A DNA stretch of 64,000 nt from Deltaproteobacteria bacterium (lineage in GTDB: Bacteria; Bdellovibrionota_B; Oligoflexia; Oligoflexales; CAIYRB01), in NCBI GenBank assembly GCA_016874735.1, contig VGTI01000006.1, positions 58,779-122,778 on the forward strand, written 5' to 3'. A program made the position numbers and the translations under genes. The notes under the pieces were generated by a model. The model was not told where the DNA came from, did not search any database, and saw nothing but the letters and a program-made list of their open reading frames with translations. This document shows, in pieces, positions 33,918 through 43,032 of this stretch (positions within the stretch are counted from its first letter, which is position 1; the number at the start of each line of letters is the position of its first letter).

Positions 33918-35822
33918 TCAATACTCATGCGCTCGCAGATTAAATTCCAGATGCCACTTCCGGTCGCTAGCGACATCCTTCATGTAAATCTGCAATAGTC
34001 CGGTCTCGGTGATATGTGAGTCGACGTTTACCGGTACGATCTTACCGGCTTCGCCTGCGCTAGCGGGCAACTCCAGACTGAGGAGCCCTCCCTCGTCAAG
34101 CTGACGCGCGGCGTCCGCAATGATACCACCAGGCCGGTCTCCAGACCGTACCGTCGATGAATACAGCCTAAAATCCACAGGCTCCCCAACCACAAGGCCA
34201 AACTGCTGATCGCCGATAGCCACTTGGCTACCTTCGTCGGTGCCTTGGGCGACGATGCAGAGTCCTCTAATCTCCGGTGCAAGTCCGGGGACTGCAGGTG
34301 CGGCATCCTCGAGCCCTAGATAATAGGACCTAGCCGTCCCACTTTGAACGCGTATCCCCTTGCCAGTGGCCCGTAGTCGCCCATAGTAAGTTGCACCGAG
34401 CGCAACGGCCAACTCAAGGTCGCTGGCGTCAAGCTCACGCACAGTCAGGTCGCACCAACTCTGCAACACATCCACTAGCCGCTGACGCAAGGCTTGTGAT
34501 TTAAAGACACCGCCGTTAAAAAGCACCAGTCGCGGCGCTAGGAAATCACCGCGGATCTTGTCAGCAAATTTGGTAAGCTGCGGATTAGCCGCGACGTTCT
34601 GCGCTGCTTTCTGCAAAAATCTCGCCATATGCCGGGTAATCGCTGGGTCAGACTCGTACGGCAAACCGGCCGTCTGAATACCGCTCCCCCGCCGTTTCGG
34701 CGGCATGCTCGCCAGATCAACTTGCGGTAAGAAACCCTCGACGATCAGCGACTCCACCTCAGAGCGACTGAGCTCCGTCGTCAAACTCGTCGCAAACAAA
34801 CTCGATCCACGCCCTGCAACCGCTATAGGCACTACCGCCAAGAGCTCGTCCGCCAAGAGGCGCTCTTTAGCAGTCCGCGCTGCTGCTACTAATGACAGAA
34901 ACTGCCAATGATCGAGCTCGTGACCGTCATTTTTGAATTTAGTCTTCACGAGATGCGCCAGAGCCAAATCCATGTTGTCACCACCGAGTAACAGGTGGTC
35001 ACCAACGCTGATGCGGCTTAACTCTAGATCACCACCACTCTCGTCAACAGCTATTAAGCTGAAGTCACAAGTGCCACCACCGACATCACAAACGAGGATC
35101 ATGTCTCCTGGCGCGATATACTCGCGCCAAGTTTTTTCGTGCGCACCAAGCCAGGCATAAAGTGCTGCCAGAGGTTCTTCCAGCAGAATGGGTTCACCAA
35201 ATCCCGCCTGAGCGGCCGCTTTGTGAGTGAGCGCACGAGCCGTATCATCAAACGAAGCTGGCACCGTGAGCACCACCGTGCCGCTTGCTAAGTCAACTGA
35301 TTCGCCGACCATACGACGATCATGAGTGAAGGCGGCGCCGAGATGCTTGAGATAAGCTACCGATGCATCTAGAGGCGAGACCTTGCCCGCAGTAATTTCT
35401 GATCGCCACGGTAGGATCGCATCCTGCCGGCCTACGTGACTCGCACAAAGCCATGATTTAGCCGAGACGACAACGCGGTCGGGTGCTTCAGCGGCACGAT
35501 GGCGCGCATAGTCACCGACAATCGCCGACTTATCACTGGCCCCACTGGCTCCGATGTCCCAAGGCAACGGTGGCCGCGCTTCAGCGCTGTGGGGAATATA
35601 ATAGAACGAGGGGAGAGTCTGACGCTTCGATACTTGATCGGGCGCCGTCTGCTGGGCCACTTGCAGAACATGCAAGGCCATCAACTGCGTCAAATCGGTT
35701 GACTGAGCCGATTGACCATCGACGCCCGCGACACGCATAAAACTGAGCGCGGAATTTGTCGTACCTAGATCGATACCAATAACGTAGGGGGTTGTCTGCT
35801 CAGACACGCTCAAGTTCTCCAC
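33918..35822 (-). CDS. Hsp70-family chaperone paralogue
   Basis: A 634-residue Hsp70 homologue. It has phosphate-1 GIDLGTTNSALSF, LLEEPLAALYAWL, phosphate-2 LVCDVGGGTCDFSLI and adenosine motif LFNGGVFKSQALR. The C-terminal part is a beta-type substrate-binding domain (GLCIVAQGTDEGSQVAIG to LLSLELPASAGEAGKI). It lacks the helical lid and the C-terminal EEVD of DnaK, so it is not DnaK. No dnaJ or grpE gene is near. It starts 2 bases after the DUF2760 stop and is followed at once by a second Hsp70, so the three are one operon. The client is unknown. Confidence 0.9.
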   Translation of the reverse strand: MENLSVSEQTTPYVIGIDLGTTNSALSFMRVAGVDGQSAQSTDLTQLMALHVLQVAQQTAPDQVSKRQTLPSFYYIPHSAEARPPLPWDIGASGASDKSAIVGDYARHRAAEAPDRVVVSAKSWLCASHVGRQDAILPWRSEITAGKVSPLDASVAYLKHLGAAFTHDRRMVGESVDLASGTVVLTVPASFDDTARALTHKAAAQAGFGEPILLEEPLAALYAWLGAHEKTWREYIAPGDMILVCDVGGGTCDFSLIAVDESGGDLELSRISVGDHLLLGGDNMDLALAHLVKTKFKNDGHELDHWQFLSLVAAARTAKERLLADELLAVVPIAVAGRGSSLFATSLTTELSRSEVESLIVEGFLPQVDLASMPPKRRGSGIQTAGLPYESDPAITRHMARFLQKAAQNVAANPQLTKFADKIRGDFLAPRLVLFNGGVFKSQALRQRLVDVLQSWCDLTVRELDASDLELAVALGATYYGRLRATGKGIRVQSGTARSYYLGLEDAAPAVPGLAPEIRGLCIVAQGTDEGSQVAIGDQQFGLVVGEPVDFRLYSSTVRSGDRPGGIIADAARQLDEGGLLSLELPASAGEAGKIVPVNVDSHITETGLLQIYMKDVASDRKWHLEFNLRAHEY

Positions 35823-35824
35823 GA

Positions 35825-36469
35825 CTAATTGAGTTCGACCTCGGCCGGTGCAATGATGTGACCACCATGCAGCGCTTGCGAGCTGGCAACCGTACTGACT
35901 TGCTCCGGCAACTTGACGTCAGTCGTTAGCCAGCCTTTGTGCAACAATTTGCCACTAAATGGCGGCTCGCCGACTACGCGTCCCAGCAAGCGGTAGCTGT
36001 GAGCATCGAAGTCTCTGTCTAACGTTAGGGCGCTGCCCTCGCGGCTAGAAGTGACGGGCTTTATGTCAAAATAATCGCGCAACACGCCGCTACACCCCTG
36101 GTGGACTACACGCGCCGCCGCAGCGACCTGCGTGTCGCTGTACTTACTGACGTCATCCATGAGGAAATCAAGTAACCGGCCCTTTTGCTGCAGCATACTC
36201 ATGAAATTAATGACAGCCTGCTTCTCGCTGCCATCCTTCGGAGTGGCCTCTGCAGCGCCGCGGGGCGTCGACTGAATGTCAGGTTTCGCAGGTGCGGAGT
36301 CGGGGATTGCTCCTTCGACCTTGGTGCGCAGGTTTGCAATGAATAGAGCAAGGCTGCAGACCAGTACGCCGGTATTGCGCAAGGTTGCCGCCTCGGCCGT
36401 CTGATCGACACCGAAAAAGAATGCCGCCGCCAAGAAGAACAAAACAAATGAAAACGAGAGCTTAAACAT
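35825..36469 (-). CDS. DUF2760 protein, membrane-anchored
   Basis: A 214-residue protein. Two hydrophobic segments at the N-terminus (residues 3-20 and 33-45) suggest anchoring in the inner membrane. After a linker (about 50-80) comes the DUF2760 domain (about 85-205): AVINFMSMLQQKGRLLDFLMDDVSKYSDTQ, then VVHQGCSGVLRDYFDIKPV, and VVGEPPFSGKLLHKGWL. The assignment is by recognition of this pattern. It is the first gene of the Hsp70 pair operon, and the same gene order is known in gammaproteobacteria. This suggests it recruits the two Hsp70s to a membrane site, but no function is established. Confidence 0.82.
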   Translation of the reverse strand: MFKLSFSFVLFFLAAAFFFGVDQTAEAATLRNTGVLVCSLALFIANLRTKVEGAIPDSAPAKPDIQSTPRGAAEATPKDGSEKQAVINFMSMLQQKGRLLDFLMDDVSKYSDTQVAAAARVVHQGCSGVLRDYFDIKPVTSSREGSALTLDRDFDAHSYRLLGRVVGEPPFSGKLLHKGWLTTDVKLPEQVSTVASSQALHGGHIIAPAEVELN

Positions 36470-36665
36470 ACTTCACTCCGAACGACACCAGTGGCCACAT
36501 AAACCACGTAACAGTTGAGCTGCCGAGGTTCTAAACGAGTCGGAGGTCGCATACAAGACCTTAAATTTGGTGGCTTTCTGGGGATTTAACGAAAAGTGCT
36601 CAAGTAAACGGGCGATTTTACCGATAACCATGCAAATGCTTCAGAGCTGGACTAGAGGAATCACA

Positions 36666-37184
36666 ATGACTTTATGGCGATCGATTGCCAATTGGGTAGT
36701 CCCCATCGGGATTGCAGTTTTGAGTGTCTCCTGCTCCGGCGGTAGCTCTGGCGGCAGCGGCCTCACGGGCAAGGCGACGACATTTGCGGGCGACGTACAG
36801 GTACCGAAATCTGCAGTATCTAAAGGCAGCTTTACGGTCTGGGCCGAACCCGAAAACCCAGAGCCGCGTCAGGAATATGTGATTTACACCAAGATTAAGT
36901 TACCCGCAGGGACCACCGCCTACGACATGGACGACCTGAACGGTAACCTCACTGGCACTGATGGCTTTGCCATCCCTCTAGGCGGCCAGCGCAATGCATT
37001 TTGCACGTTCACCTTTTCGCCGAAACGCAACACGGCAACGATGACTACACAAGTGCCAGGGGCCAAGTCATCTGGCATCCGCGATACCATCACCATTGAG
37101 TCGCGGTTACTAGCCGAAGAGCAGCAGATCGAACTCGTCTTTGGCCAAATCGGTGTGAGGCTCGTCCAGAGTCACGGTGATTAG
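36666..37184 (+). CDS. Small lipoprotein of unknown function
   Basis: A 172-residue exported protein with lipobox LSVSC (Cys23) followed by a Gly/Ser-rich linker, then an all-beta domain (about residues 45-170, with EPRQEYVIYTKIKLP). No catalytic motif is visible. The ATG 36666 has AGAGGA upstream; the frame open from 36567 has no supporting site. Its stop is 4 bases from the convergent bamD stop. Function unknown. Confidence 0.6.
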   Translation: MTLWRSIANWVVPIGIAVLSVSCSGGSSGGSGLTGKATTFAGDVQVPKSAVSKGSFTVWAEPENPEPRQEYVIYTKIKLPAGTTAYDMDDLNGNLTGTDGFAIPLGGQRNAFCTFTFSPKRNTATMTTQVPGAKSSGIRDTITIESRLLAEEQQIELVFGQIGVRLVQSHGD

Positions 37185-37188
37185 GAGT

Positions 37189-37980
37189 TTACTTACTTTT
37201 ACCTAGGCTCGTCTTATAGTCGGCGAGTAGGCGCTTAAAGTTATCAGACCGCGCCCTGATTTCGGCAGCTGTCATCGATTTGAAATAAAGATTTTTGTCG
37301 CTATCGGGCGCCTTAGTCTTGGCCAGAGCCACTTGATCAAGGGCCTTGATCGCCAGGGTCAGAGCCTCAACCCGCAAGTCCCCGTATTCGCCGAATTCAT
37401 CTGCCAGCTGCACACTGACAAAGGCGCAGGCGTGATAAATCTCCTGTTTGCAGTAAAATCGCGCGACAAACAGAATACTCTCAGCGATACGCCTTTTACC
37501 TTTAGCCACAAGGTCACGTGCCTTCTTGGCGTAATTGCTGTCGGGCATCCGTGCGATCAGCTCTTCCCACTCGGAGATCGCCTTTTGCGTAAACTCCTGT
37601 TCACGGTCGATCTCACTAGGCGCGTCTTCCCAGTAACTCTCGCCGATCCGGAAGTAGGCAAAATCTACCTGCGGATGATGAGGGTGCAACTTAACGAACT
37701 GCTCATAATCGAGAGCCGCCTCGGTGTAGTGACCGAGTTCAAATTGAGCGTTAGCGATCAGGAGCTCCGCCTCAGTGGCAAATTTACTGTAGGGAAATCG
37801 CGCCTTGAATTCTCCGAGGCGCTGGACCGCTATCTCGAAGTTCTCGTCATCGTAAGGCTCCTTGGCAATGCCGAACGATTTTTGCGGATCGTTAGGATCG
37901 AATTCCTTTTCGGAGCAAGCACTCGTGATTACTGCTAAAATACACATTAACATGGTTAGCAGCTGGGTTCTGCGCGGCAT
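37189..37980 (-). CDS. bamD: BAM complex lipoprotein BamD (YfiO/ComL)
   Basis: A 263-residue lipoprotein with signal ending in ITSAC (Cys22). The mature part is helical TPR-type repeats: LLIANAQFELGHYTEAALDYEQFVKLHPHHP, then FAYFRIGESYWEDAP, and SNYAKKARDLVAKGKRRIAE, the usual BamD signature. It belongs to the complex that inserts beta-barrel proteins in the outer membrane. A TAGGAG 8 bases upstream of ATG 37980 fixes the start, while the frame is open to 38013. It lies back to back with the TonB-like gene. Confidence 0.88.
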   Translation of the reverse strand: MPRRTQLLTMLMCILAVITSACSEKEFDPNDPQKSFGIAKEPYDDENFEIAVQRLGEFKARFPYSKFATEAELLIANAQFELGHYTEAALDYEQFVKLHPHHPQVDFAYFRIGESYWEDAPSEIDREQEFTQKAISEWEELIARMPDSNYAKKARDLVAKGKRRIAESILFVARFYCKQEIYHACAFVSVQLADEFGEYGDLRVEALTLAIKALDQVALAKTKAPDSDKNLYFKSMTAAEIRARSDNFKRLLADYKTSLGKSK

Positions 37981-38147
37981 GACCACGACTCCTATGAGAC
38001 GACTGGACTTCAAAAGGCCAACTGCCTTCCGATAACATCGACTGAATAGTGCTCACTGATCCTAGCACTCGGGGACACCTGACGGTAACCTACGTAAAGG
38101 CGTAACAGGTAATCAGGATCTGATCCACTCAATAACCAGATCGGTAC

Positions 38148-39122
38148 ATGAAGAGTCCCCTGACATTGCAACGAGAAAACGGTAAGGGCCTAGCCGCCGG
38201 CCACGGCCGCCGTAACTATTGGCTGGTGCTACTTGCGATCCTGCTGATCTCGCTGCTGATCCACCTGCTGTCCGTCATCAAGCTTGGAGGACATGGTCGT
38301 TCGCGCCCACGCGTGGCATCCGCCCCGTCCAGCTCCGTCAAGATCCGGGTGGTTGAGAAACCGCGGCGCCGCACCAAAACGGCACCTGACACCGAGCCGA
38401 CGAAGCCGATTTTGGAGACACCGCAAACCCCAACGGCGCCCCCCACACAGTCCTCCTACCTAGGGTCGACGAATCATCAGACGCTAAAGGAGACCCGCGT
38501 CAACACGAAGCTCAAGCGTGAGCGAGCGGCCGATGCCGGCAATAAAGGCAGGCCCGATGCGGGCTCCCCTAAATCCAAAGAGACACCGCACGAGCCCACG
38601 CCGAACGAGAAACCGCAGACAGCCCAAGACCCAAGTACGAGTCAGATCCAACCTCAACTCGGCTCACTGGCAGTGGGGAGCTATCGTCGCAAGCCTCGTA
38701 ACGCCTATGAGGCCTTACTACCCAGCGGACCAGCCGATCTTGCCGGCCAGATGAATGCCGGCTTTCAAGACTATGTCGATGAGCGCATTGCTGAGGGTGA
38801 GCGTATCGATATCAACACCTCTGAATATCGTTACATTGGCTATTTTACGAGTATGCGCAAAGCGATTGAGCTGGTCTGGAACTACCCCATGGATGCCGCC
38901 CGTAAGGGCGAACAGGGGGAAGTCGGTCTAGAGTTCGTCATCGCCAAAGACGGTCACGTGAGCCACGTGAAGTTGCTCCGATCTTCCGGGTTCGCTCTTC
39001 TGGACCAAGCCATCATCCAGGCCATCAAGCTAGCCTCCCCCTTTTCCCCTCTGCCAAACGGTATAGGTAAGAACCGACTCGTGGTCACAGGGTCGTTCCG
39101 CTACGTCTTGAACGGACTTTAA
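38148..39122 (+). CDS. TonB-family energy transducer
   Basis: A 324-residue inner-membrane protein spanning the periplasm. One transmembrane helix (residues about 24-45) is followed by a long charged, Pro/Lys-rich stretch (about 50-175). The C-terminal TonB domain (about 225-324) contains YFTSMRKAIELVWNYPMDA and ends in the VTGSFRYVL strand. It could pass proton-motive-force energy to outer-membrane receptors. exbB and exbD are not next to it. The ribosome site is weak. It is divergent from bamD. Confidence 0.85.
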   Translation: MKSPLTLQRENGKGLAAGHGRRNYWLVLLAILLISLLIHLLSVIKLGGHGRSRPRVASAPSSSVKIRVVEKPRRRTKTAPDTEPTKPILETPQTPTAPPTQSSYLGSTNHQTLKETRVNTKLKRERAADAGNKGRPDAGSPKSKETPHEPTPNEKPQTAQDPSTSQIQPQLGSLAVGSYRRKPRNAYEALLPSGPADLAGQMNAGFQDYVDERIAEGERIDINTSEYRYIGYFTSMRKAIELVWNYPMDAARKGEQGEVGLEFVIAKDGHVSHVKLLRSSGFALLDQAIIQAIKLASPFSPLPNGIGKNRLVVTGSFRYVLNGL

Positions 39123-39290
39123 AAAACAACCTCCAATATATTGATATTACAGTTATAAGTATTAAATTGGGGGGAAAAACCTGTACTTTTTGCCACCCCT
39201 GGCTATACTCGGGGCCTTGTCGCGAGGGTCAAAGACACGGTACGCTTAGATTCTAAGCACCGCAATTCTTCCCCTTTTACCCTCCATCCG

Positions 39291-40904
39291 ATGAAGGATC
39301 ACCAAAGCTTGATGGCTTGGCGCAACATCGTTTATCCCTACGGCCTATTTGCTCTGATGGAGTTGAGTGGATGTGCCTCCCTTGCGACCGATCCCGACTT
39401 TGTCGGTCCGCCAGCATCTTATGCTCTCATTGAGCACGCCGCTTTTGCTGCAGAGAGCGACGATGCCAGTGACGAAGCCGCCGCGGGTAGTGCGACGGAG
39501 TCTGCCGTGGACACGTTCGCGCAGTCATTGGCGACACCCACGGATGACCAAGATCACGAAGACTTTGCCGACCTAGAAGCCCCGGATGACGAGGAGGCTG
39601 AAGAAGAGTCCATGGGCGCGGCCGAACCGGCAGACGCCGACCTCGAAGTGGCTGAGGAAGTGGCTGAGGTCGATGAACTTGAGGACGGCTTCTGCTCGGA
39701 TGATATCTATGCCCAGTACCTCATGGATCGCTACCGCTCAGATAACGACGGCAAGCCCACACTTACGGCCGCCCCTAAAAGTTCGTCGCCGCGCCGATCA
39801 GCGCGCAGTCGTCGCAGACGGCACGATGATCTGCGCTACTACCGCAACCACTCTCGCTTTGCGGCACTTGCCTATGCTCATTCGGTCATGGTGGGTCCTA
39901 CCTCACCGTATATGGGTGCCATACCCATAGTCGTGAACGACAAGGTAGATTTTTGGATCCACTACTTCAAGACCTCTGGCCGCGGTATGTTTATGCGCTG
40001 GCTGGTCCGTGGGGAATCCATAAAGCCACTTGTGCAGCCGATTCTGCAAGATAGCGGCGTACCGATGGAATTCTTTTACCTGGCTATGATCGAGTCTGGA
40101 CTTAGCAATAGCGCCAACAGTAGGGCGCGCGCTATGGGCACTTGGCAATTCATGCGTGGGACGGCCAAGCTCTACGGTCTCAAGATCAACCACTGGGTGG
40201 ACGAGCGCCGTGACCCGTTGAAATCCACTGTCGCTGCAGCTCGCTACCTCAAAGAGCTCTATAGCGACCTTGGTGACTGGTATTTGGCTATGGCCGCTTA
40301 TAACGCCGGCCCTGGACGTGTCCGGCGGGCCATGCGGCTGAGTGGTAGCAGCGACTTCTGGAAACTGTGTGAAACAAGAGACCTCGCCAAGGAAACTAAA
40401 GAGTATGTCCCCAAGGTATTGGCCGCGGTGCTCCTCGCAGCTGATCCGGAAGCGCACGGGTTTAATGTGCAGGCGACCGAAGCTCCCGAAGTCGCAGACG
40501 CTACCGTAATCATCAAGAAACCGGTACGGCTAGACGAGCTCGCAGGGCGACTCGGAGTGTCGCTCAAAACGTTACGCAGCTGGAACCCCGAGCTCCTACG
40601 CAACATGACTCCACCCGCCCACGGCGGTTATGTGTTACGGCTCAGCTCAAATTATCTGGACCGTTATCAGCAGCTCGCTCCCCGCCTGGCCGAGGCGAGC
40701 GTCCAAGGACTCGGTGTACACACGGTACGTAGCGGCGATACATTCAGTCAAATTGCTCACAAGTACGGCATCGAAGTCCGCCAACTCATGGAACTTAACC
40801 CCGAGGTCGCGGCCAACAGACTGAAGCCAGGTAGTAGTATTGTCGTGCCTGCAGCCGCTACAGCTTCGACCTCAATCCGTGCTAGTCGAAGTGGCGTCCT
40901 TTGA
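39291..40904 (+). CDS. mltD: MltD-like lytic transglycosylase lipoprotein with LysM domains
   Basis: A 537-residue peptidoglycan-cleaving enzyme. It has a lipobox (ELSGC, Cys28), a long acidic low-complexity region (about 45-135, rich in Asp, Glu and Ala), and a basic patch. A family-1 SLT domain (about 230-385) follows with catalytic Glu in YLAMIESGLSNSA, then RARAMGTWQFM and AMAAYNAGPGRV. Two LysM-type repeats close the protein (about 400-455 and 470-525, the second with HTVRSGDTFSQIAHKYG). An internal ATG at 39312 is also possible. The acidic linker is unusual for the family. An AT-rich region with no gene lies upstream (39123-39290). Confidence 0.88.
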   Translation: MKDHQSLMAWRNIVYPYGLFALMELSGCASLATDPDFVGPPASYALIEHAAFAAESDDASDEAAAGSATESAVDTFAQSLATPTDDQDHEDFADLEAPDDEEAEEESMGAAEPADADLEVAEEVAEVDELEDGFCSDDIYAQYLMDRYRSDNDGKPTLTAAPKSSSPRRSARSRRRRHDDLRYYRNHSRFAALAYAHSVMVGPTSPYMGAIPIVVNDKVDFWIHYFKTSGRGMFMRWLVRGESIKPLVQPILQDSGVPMEFFYLAMIESGLSNSANSRARAMGTWQFMRGTAKLYGLKINHWVDERRDPLKSTVAAARYLKELYSDLGDWYLAMAAYNAGPGRVRRAMRLSGSSDFWKLCETRDLAKETKEYVPKVLAAVLLAADPEAHGFNVQATEAPEVADATVIIKKPVRLDELAGRLGVSLKTLRSWNPELLRNMTPPAHGGYVLRLSSNYLDRYQQLAPRLAEASVQGLGVHTVRSGDTFSQIAHKYGIEVRQLMELNPEVAANRLKPGSSIVVPAAATASTSIRASRSGVL

Positions 40905-40978
40905 GTCGCGTGAGATTCCAGTGGCACAGCGAGACTCGTATGCTATCGTCGAGGTGATCTTGAGGATGGGTGCACGTT

Positions 40979-42136
40979 ATGTTCCAACGCGACTTATTCA
41001 CGCTTGACCGGCTCTTTTGCCCTGGTCCTACGCCAGTGCCAAAATCAGTCGCGCAAGCAATGTCTGAGACCTCCATCTACCATCGCAGCGATGAGTTCTA
41101 TAAGGTGTTCCGGCGGTGCACTGATAGGCTAGCGCCCATATTTGGTACGACGACCTTGCCGCTGATTCTCACAGCGTCTGGCTCAGGAGCCATGGAGTCG
41201 GTGCTCGTCAGTTTGACCGATGTTGGTGACGAGGTGGTCGTCATTAACGGCGGTAAATTTGGCGAGCGGTGGGAAAAATTGGCCAAGGCCTTTAAGTGTT
41301 CCACCGAAGTGGTGGCAGTACCGTGGGGTCAGGCACCAACGGCGCAGGCTATACTGGCGGCGGTGTCACGGCAGACCAACACCAAGGCTATCTTCCTGCA
41401 GGCTAATGAGACCTCAACAGGCGCTTACTATAAAATTGACTCTTTAGTGAAGGAGCTACGTCAGTCGTTCAAGGGTCTGATTTGCGTCGATGCGATCTCA
41501 TCGCTTATTGCGCACCCGATGAAGATGGACGAATGGGCTATCGACGCTGTTGTGTCGGGCAGCCAAAAAGGCTTTGGACTCCCTCCTGGATTGGCCTTCG
41601 CCGCTCTATCCGAACGCGCCTGGGGTCAACTTTCGCAGCGTCCGCGTTTTTATTTTGACTTAGAGAAGGAGCGCAAGGGCCAGGCCGAGGGGCGTTCAGC
41701 CTGGACACCGGCCGCAAGTCTGGTATTTGCTCTGGACGCGGCCCTCCAAGAGATCCACGAGGTTGGGATAGACCGCGTCCTTGCTCACCATGCCACGTTA
41801 GCTAGGGCAGCTCGCGCAGCCACTACGGCGATGGGACTCGAGTTGTTTGCGGTGAGCGCACCGTCCAACACTCTGACCTCCATCACGGTGCCGGACGGCG
41901 TCGATGGCCAGCGCTTACTCAAGCGTCTTCGGCAGCGCTTTGGCATGTTCTTCGCCGGGGGGCAGGACGAACTCAAGGGTAAGATTGTGCGCTTTTCGCA
42001 CTTAGGCTTTGTCAGTCGCTTCGATTTAATCGATGGCGTCGCTGCTCTGGAATTTGCCCTGCGCGAGGAGGGTTTCCACCTCGATTTGGGCGACGGGGTT
42101 AAAGCTGCCATGCAGATTTTGGCCTCGAGCCACTGA
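40979..42136 (+). CDS. Class V aminotransferase (alanine-glyoxylate/serine-pyruvate type)
   Basis: A 385-residue PLP enzyme. The Schiff-base lysine is Lys197 in SGSQKGFGLPPGLAF. CPGPTPVP at the N-terminus and TASGSGAMESVLV match the alanine-glyoxylate or serine-pyruvate transaminase subgroup. Either reaction moves an amino group between alanine or serine and glyoxylate or pyruvate; the substrate cannot be fixed from sequence. Either GTG 40970 or ATG 40979 may be the start: GAGG lies 4 bases from the GTG, while GGG is 8 bases from the ATG. It lies just upstream of etfBA. Confidence 0.88.
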   Translation: MFQRDLFTLDRLFCPGPTPVPKSVAQAMSETSIYHRSDEFYKVFRRCTDRLAPIFGTTTLPLILTASGSGAMESVLVSLTDVGDEVVVINGGKFGERWEKLAKAFKCSTEVVAVPWGQAPTAQAILAAVSRQTNTKAIFLQANETSTGAYYKIDSLVKELRQSFKGLICVDAISSLIAHPMKMDEWAIDAVVSGSQKGFGLPPGLAFAALSERAWGQLSQRPRFYFDLEKERKGQAEGRSAWTPAASLVFALDAALQEIHEVGIDRVLAHHATLARAARAATTAMGLELFAVSAPSNTLTSITVPDGVDGQRLLKRLRQRFGMFFAGGQDELKGKIVRFSHLGFVSRFDLIDGVAALEFALREEGFHLDLGDGVKAAMQILASSH

Positions 42137-42229
42137 AACCATAACGACCAATTTCTGACGATATACCGCCGTGACGAAAGTCGTCGCGGGTGGTAAGGTT
42201 TCCGACGCAATTAGACGGAGGTAGAGCTC

Positions 42230-43021
42230 TTGAAGATCCTCGTATTACTGAAGCAGACTCCAGACACCGAGTCCAAGATCCAGATCAGCGCCGATGGCAG
42301 CAAGATTGAGACAGCTGCCCTCAAGTACATCATCAATCCTTACGATGAGTTTGCGATTGAAGAGGCGCTCAAAATTAAAGAGAAGGCGGGCAGCGGCGAA
42401 GTCGTGATCGCTAGCTTTGCCGGTGATTCAGCTAAGGAGCTGATCGTCAAGGGGTTGGCCATGGGTGGTGACCGCGGCCTTTTGGTCAGCGCCGACGGCC
42501 TAGACGGCTTAGATTCCTTGAGCGTGGCCAAGATCCTGGCGGCCGCTGTCAAAGCGGAAAATCCAGATTTAGTCCTGGTCGGCAAACAGGCTATCGACGA
42601 CGACAACATGCATGTCGGCGTGATGTTGGCAGAGTTGCTTAAATGGCCTCATGTCAATGTGGTGACCAAACTCACACTAAACGGCAAGACAGCGGTGGCT
42701 GAACGCGAGGTGGAAGGCGGTCAGGTTGAGGTATACGAATTAGAGTTACCGGCAGTGATCGGCGCGCAGAAAGCGCTCAATACGCCTCGCTACGCTTCTC
42801 TTCCAGGGATCATGAAAGCGAAAAAGAAGCCCCTCGACACTAAGAAACCGAGCGACTACGGCGTTGATGCTGCCGCGCTGAAGGCCGCTCCCAAAGCTGT
42901 CGTCCGTGGTTTCACGCCGCCACCCGAGAAGCCGGCGGGCAAGGTCTTCAAAGGCGAAGACGTTGCCGTCATGGTGGACAAGGTTGTGAAGCTGCTGCGT
43001 GAAGAAGCCAAAGTGATCTAA
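42230..43021 (+). CDS. etfB: Electron transfer flavoprotein beta subunit
   Basis: A 263-residue subunit that binds AMP and forms the ETF dimer with EtfA. KILVLLKQTPD and GKQAIDDDNMHVGVMLAELL are the family signatures. The start is TTG, but GGAGG 8 bases upstream supports it. ETF takes electrons from acyl-CoA and other dehydrogenases and passes them to the quinone pool through ETF:quinone oxidoreductase, which is not in this window. etfA starts 11 bases after the stop. Confidence 0.96.
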   Translation: MKILVLLKQTPDTESKIQISADGSKIETAALKYIINPYDEFAIEEALKIKEKAGSGEVVIASFAGDSAKELIVKGLAMGGDRGLLVSADGLDGLDSLSVAKILAAAVKAENPDLVLVGKQAIDDDNMHVGVMLAELLKWPHVNVVTKLTLNGKTAVAEREVEGGQVEVYELELPAVIGAQKALNTPRYASLPGIMKAKKKPLDTKKPSDYGVDAAALKAAPKAVVRGFTPPPEKPAGKVFKGEDVAVMVDKVVKLLREEAKVI

Positions 43022-43032
43022 GGGGGACACAC

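Noticed and set aside
38019..38038. TTCCGATAA resembling a sigma-28 -10 box upstream of the TonB-like gene
   Set aside because: The -35 match (TCAAAAGG) is weak and the spacer is one base too short.
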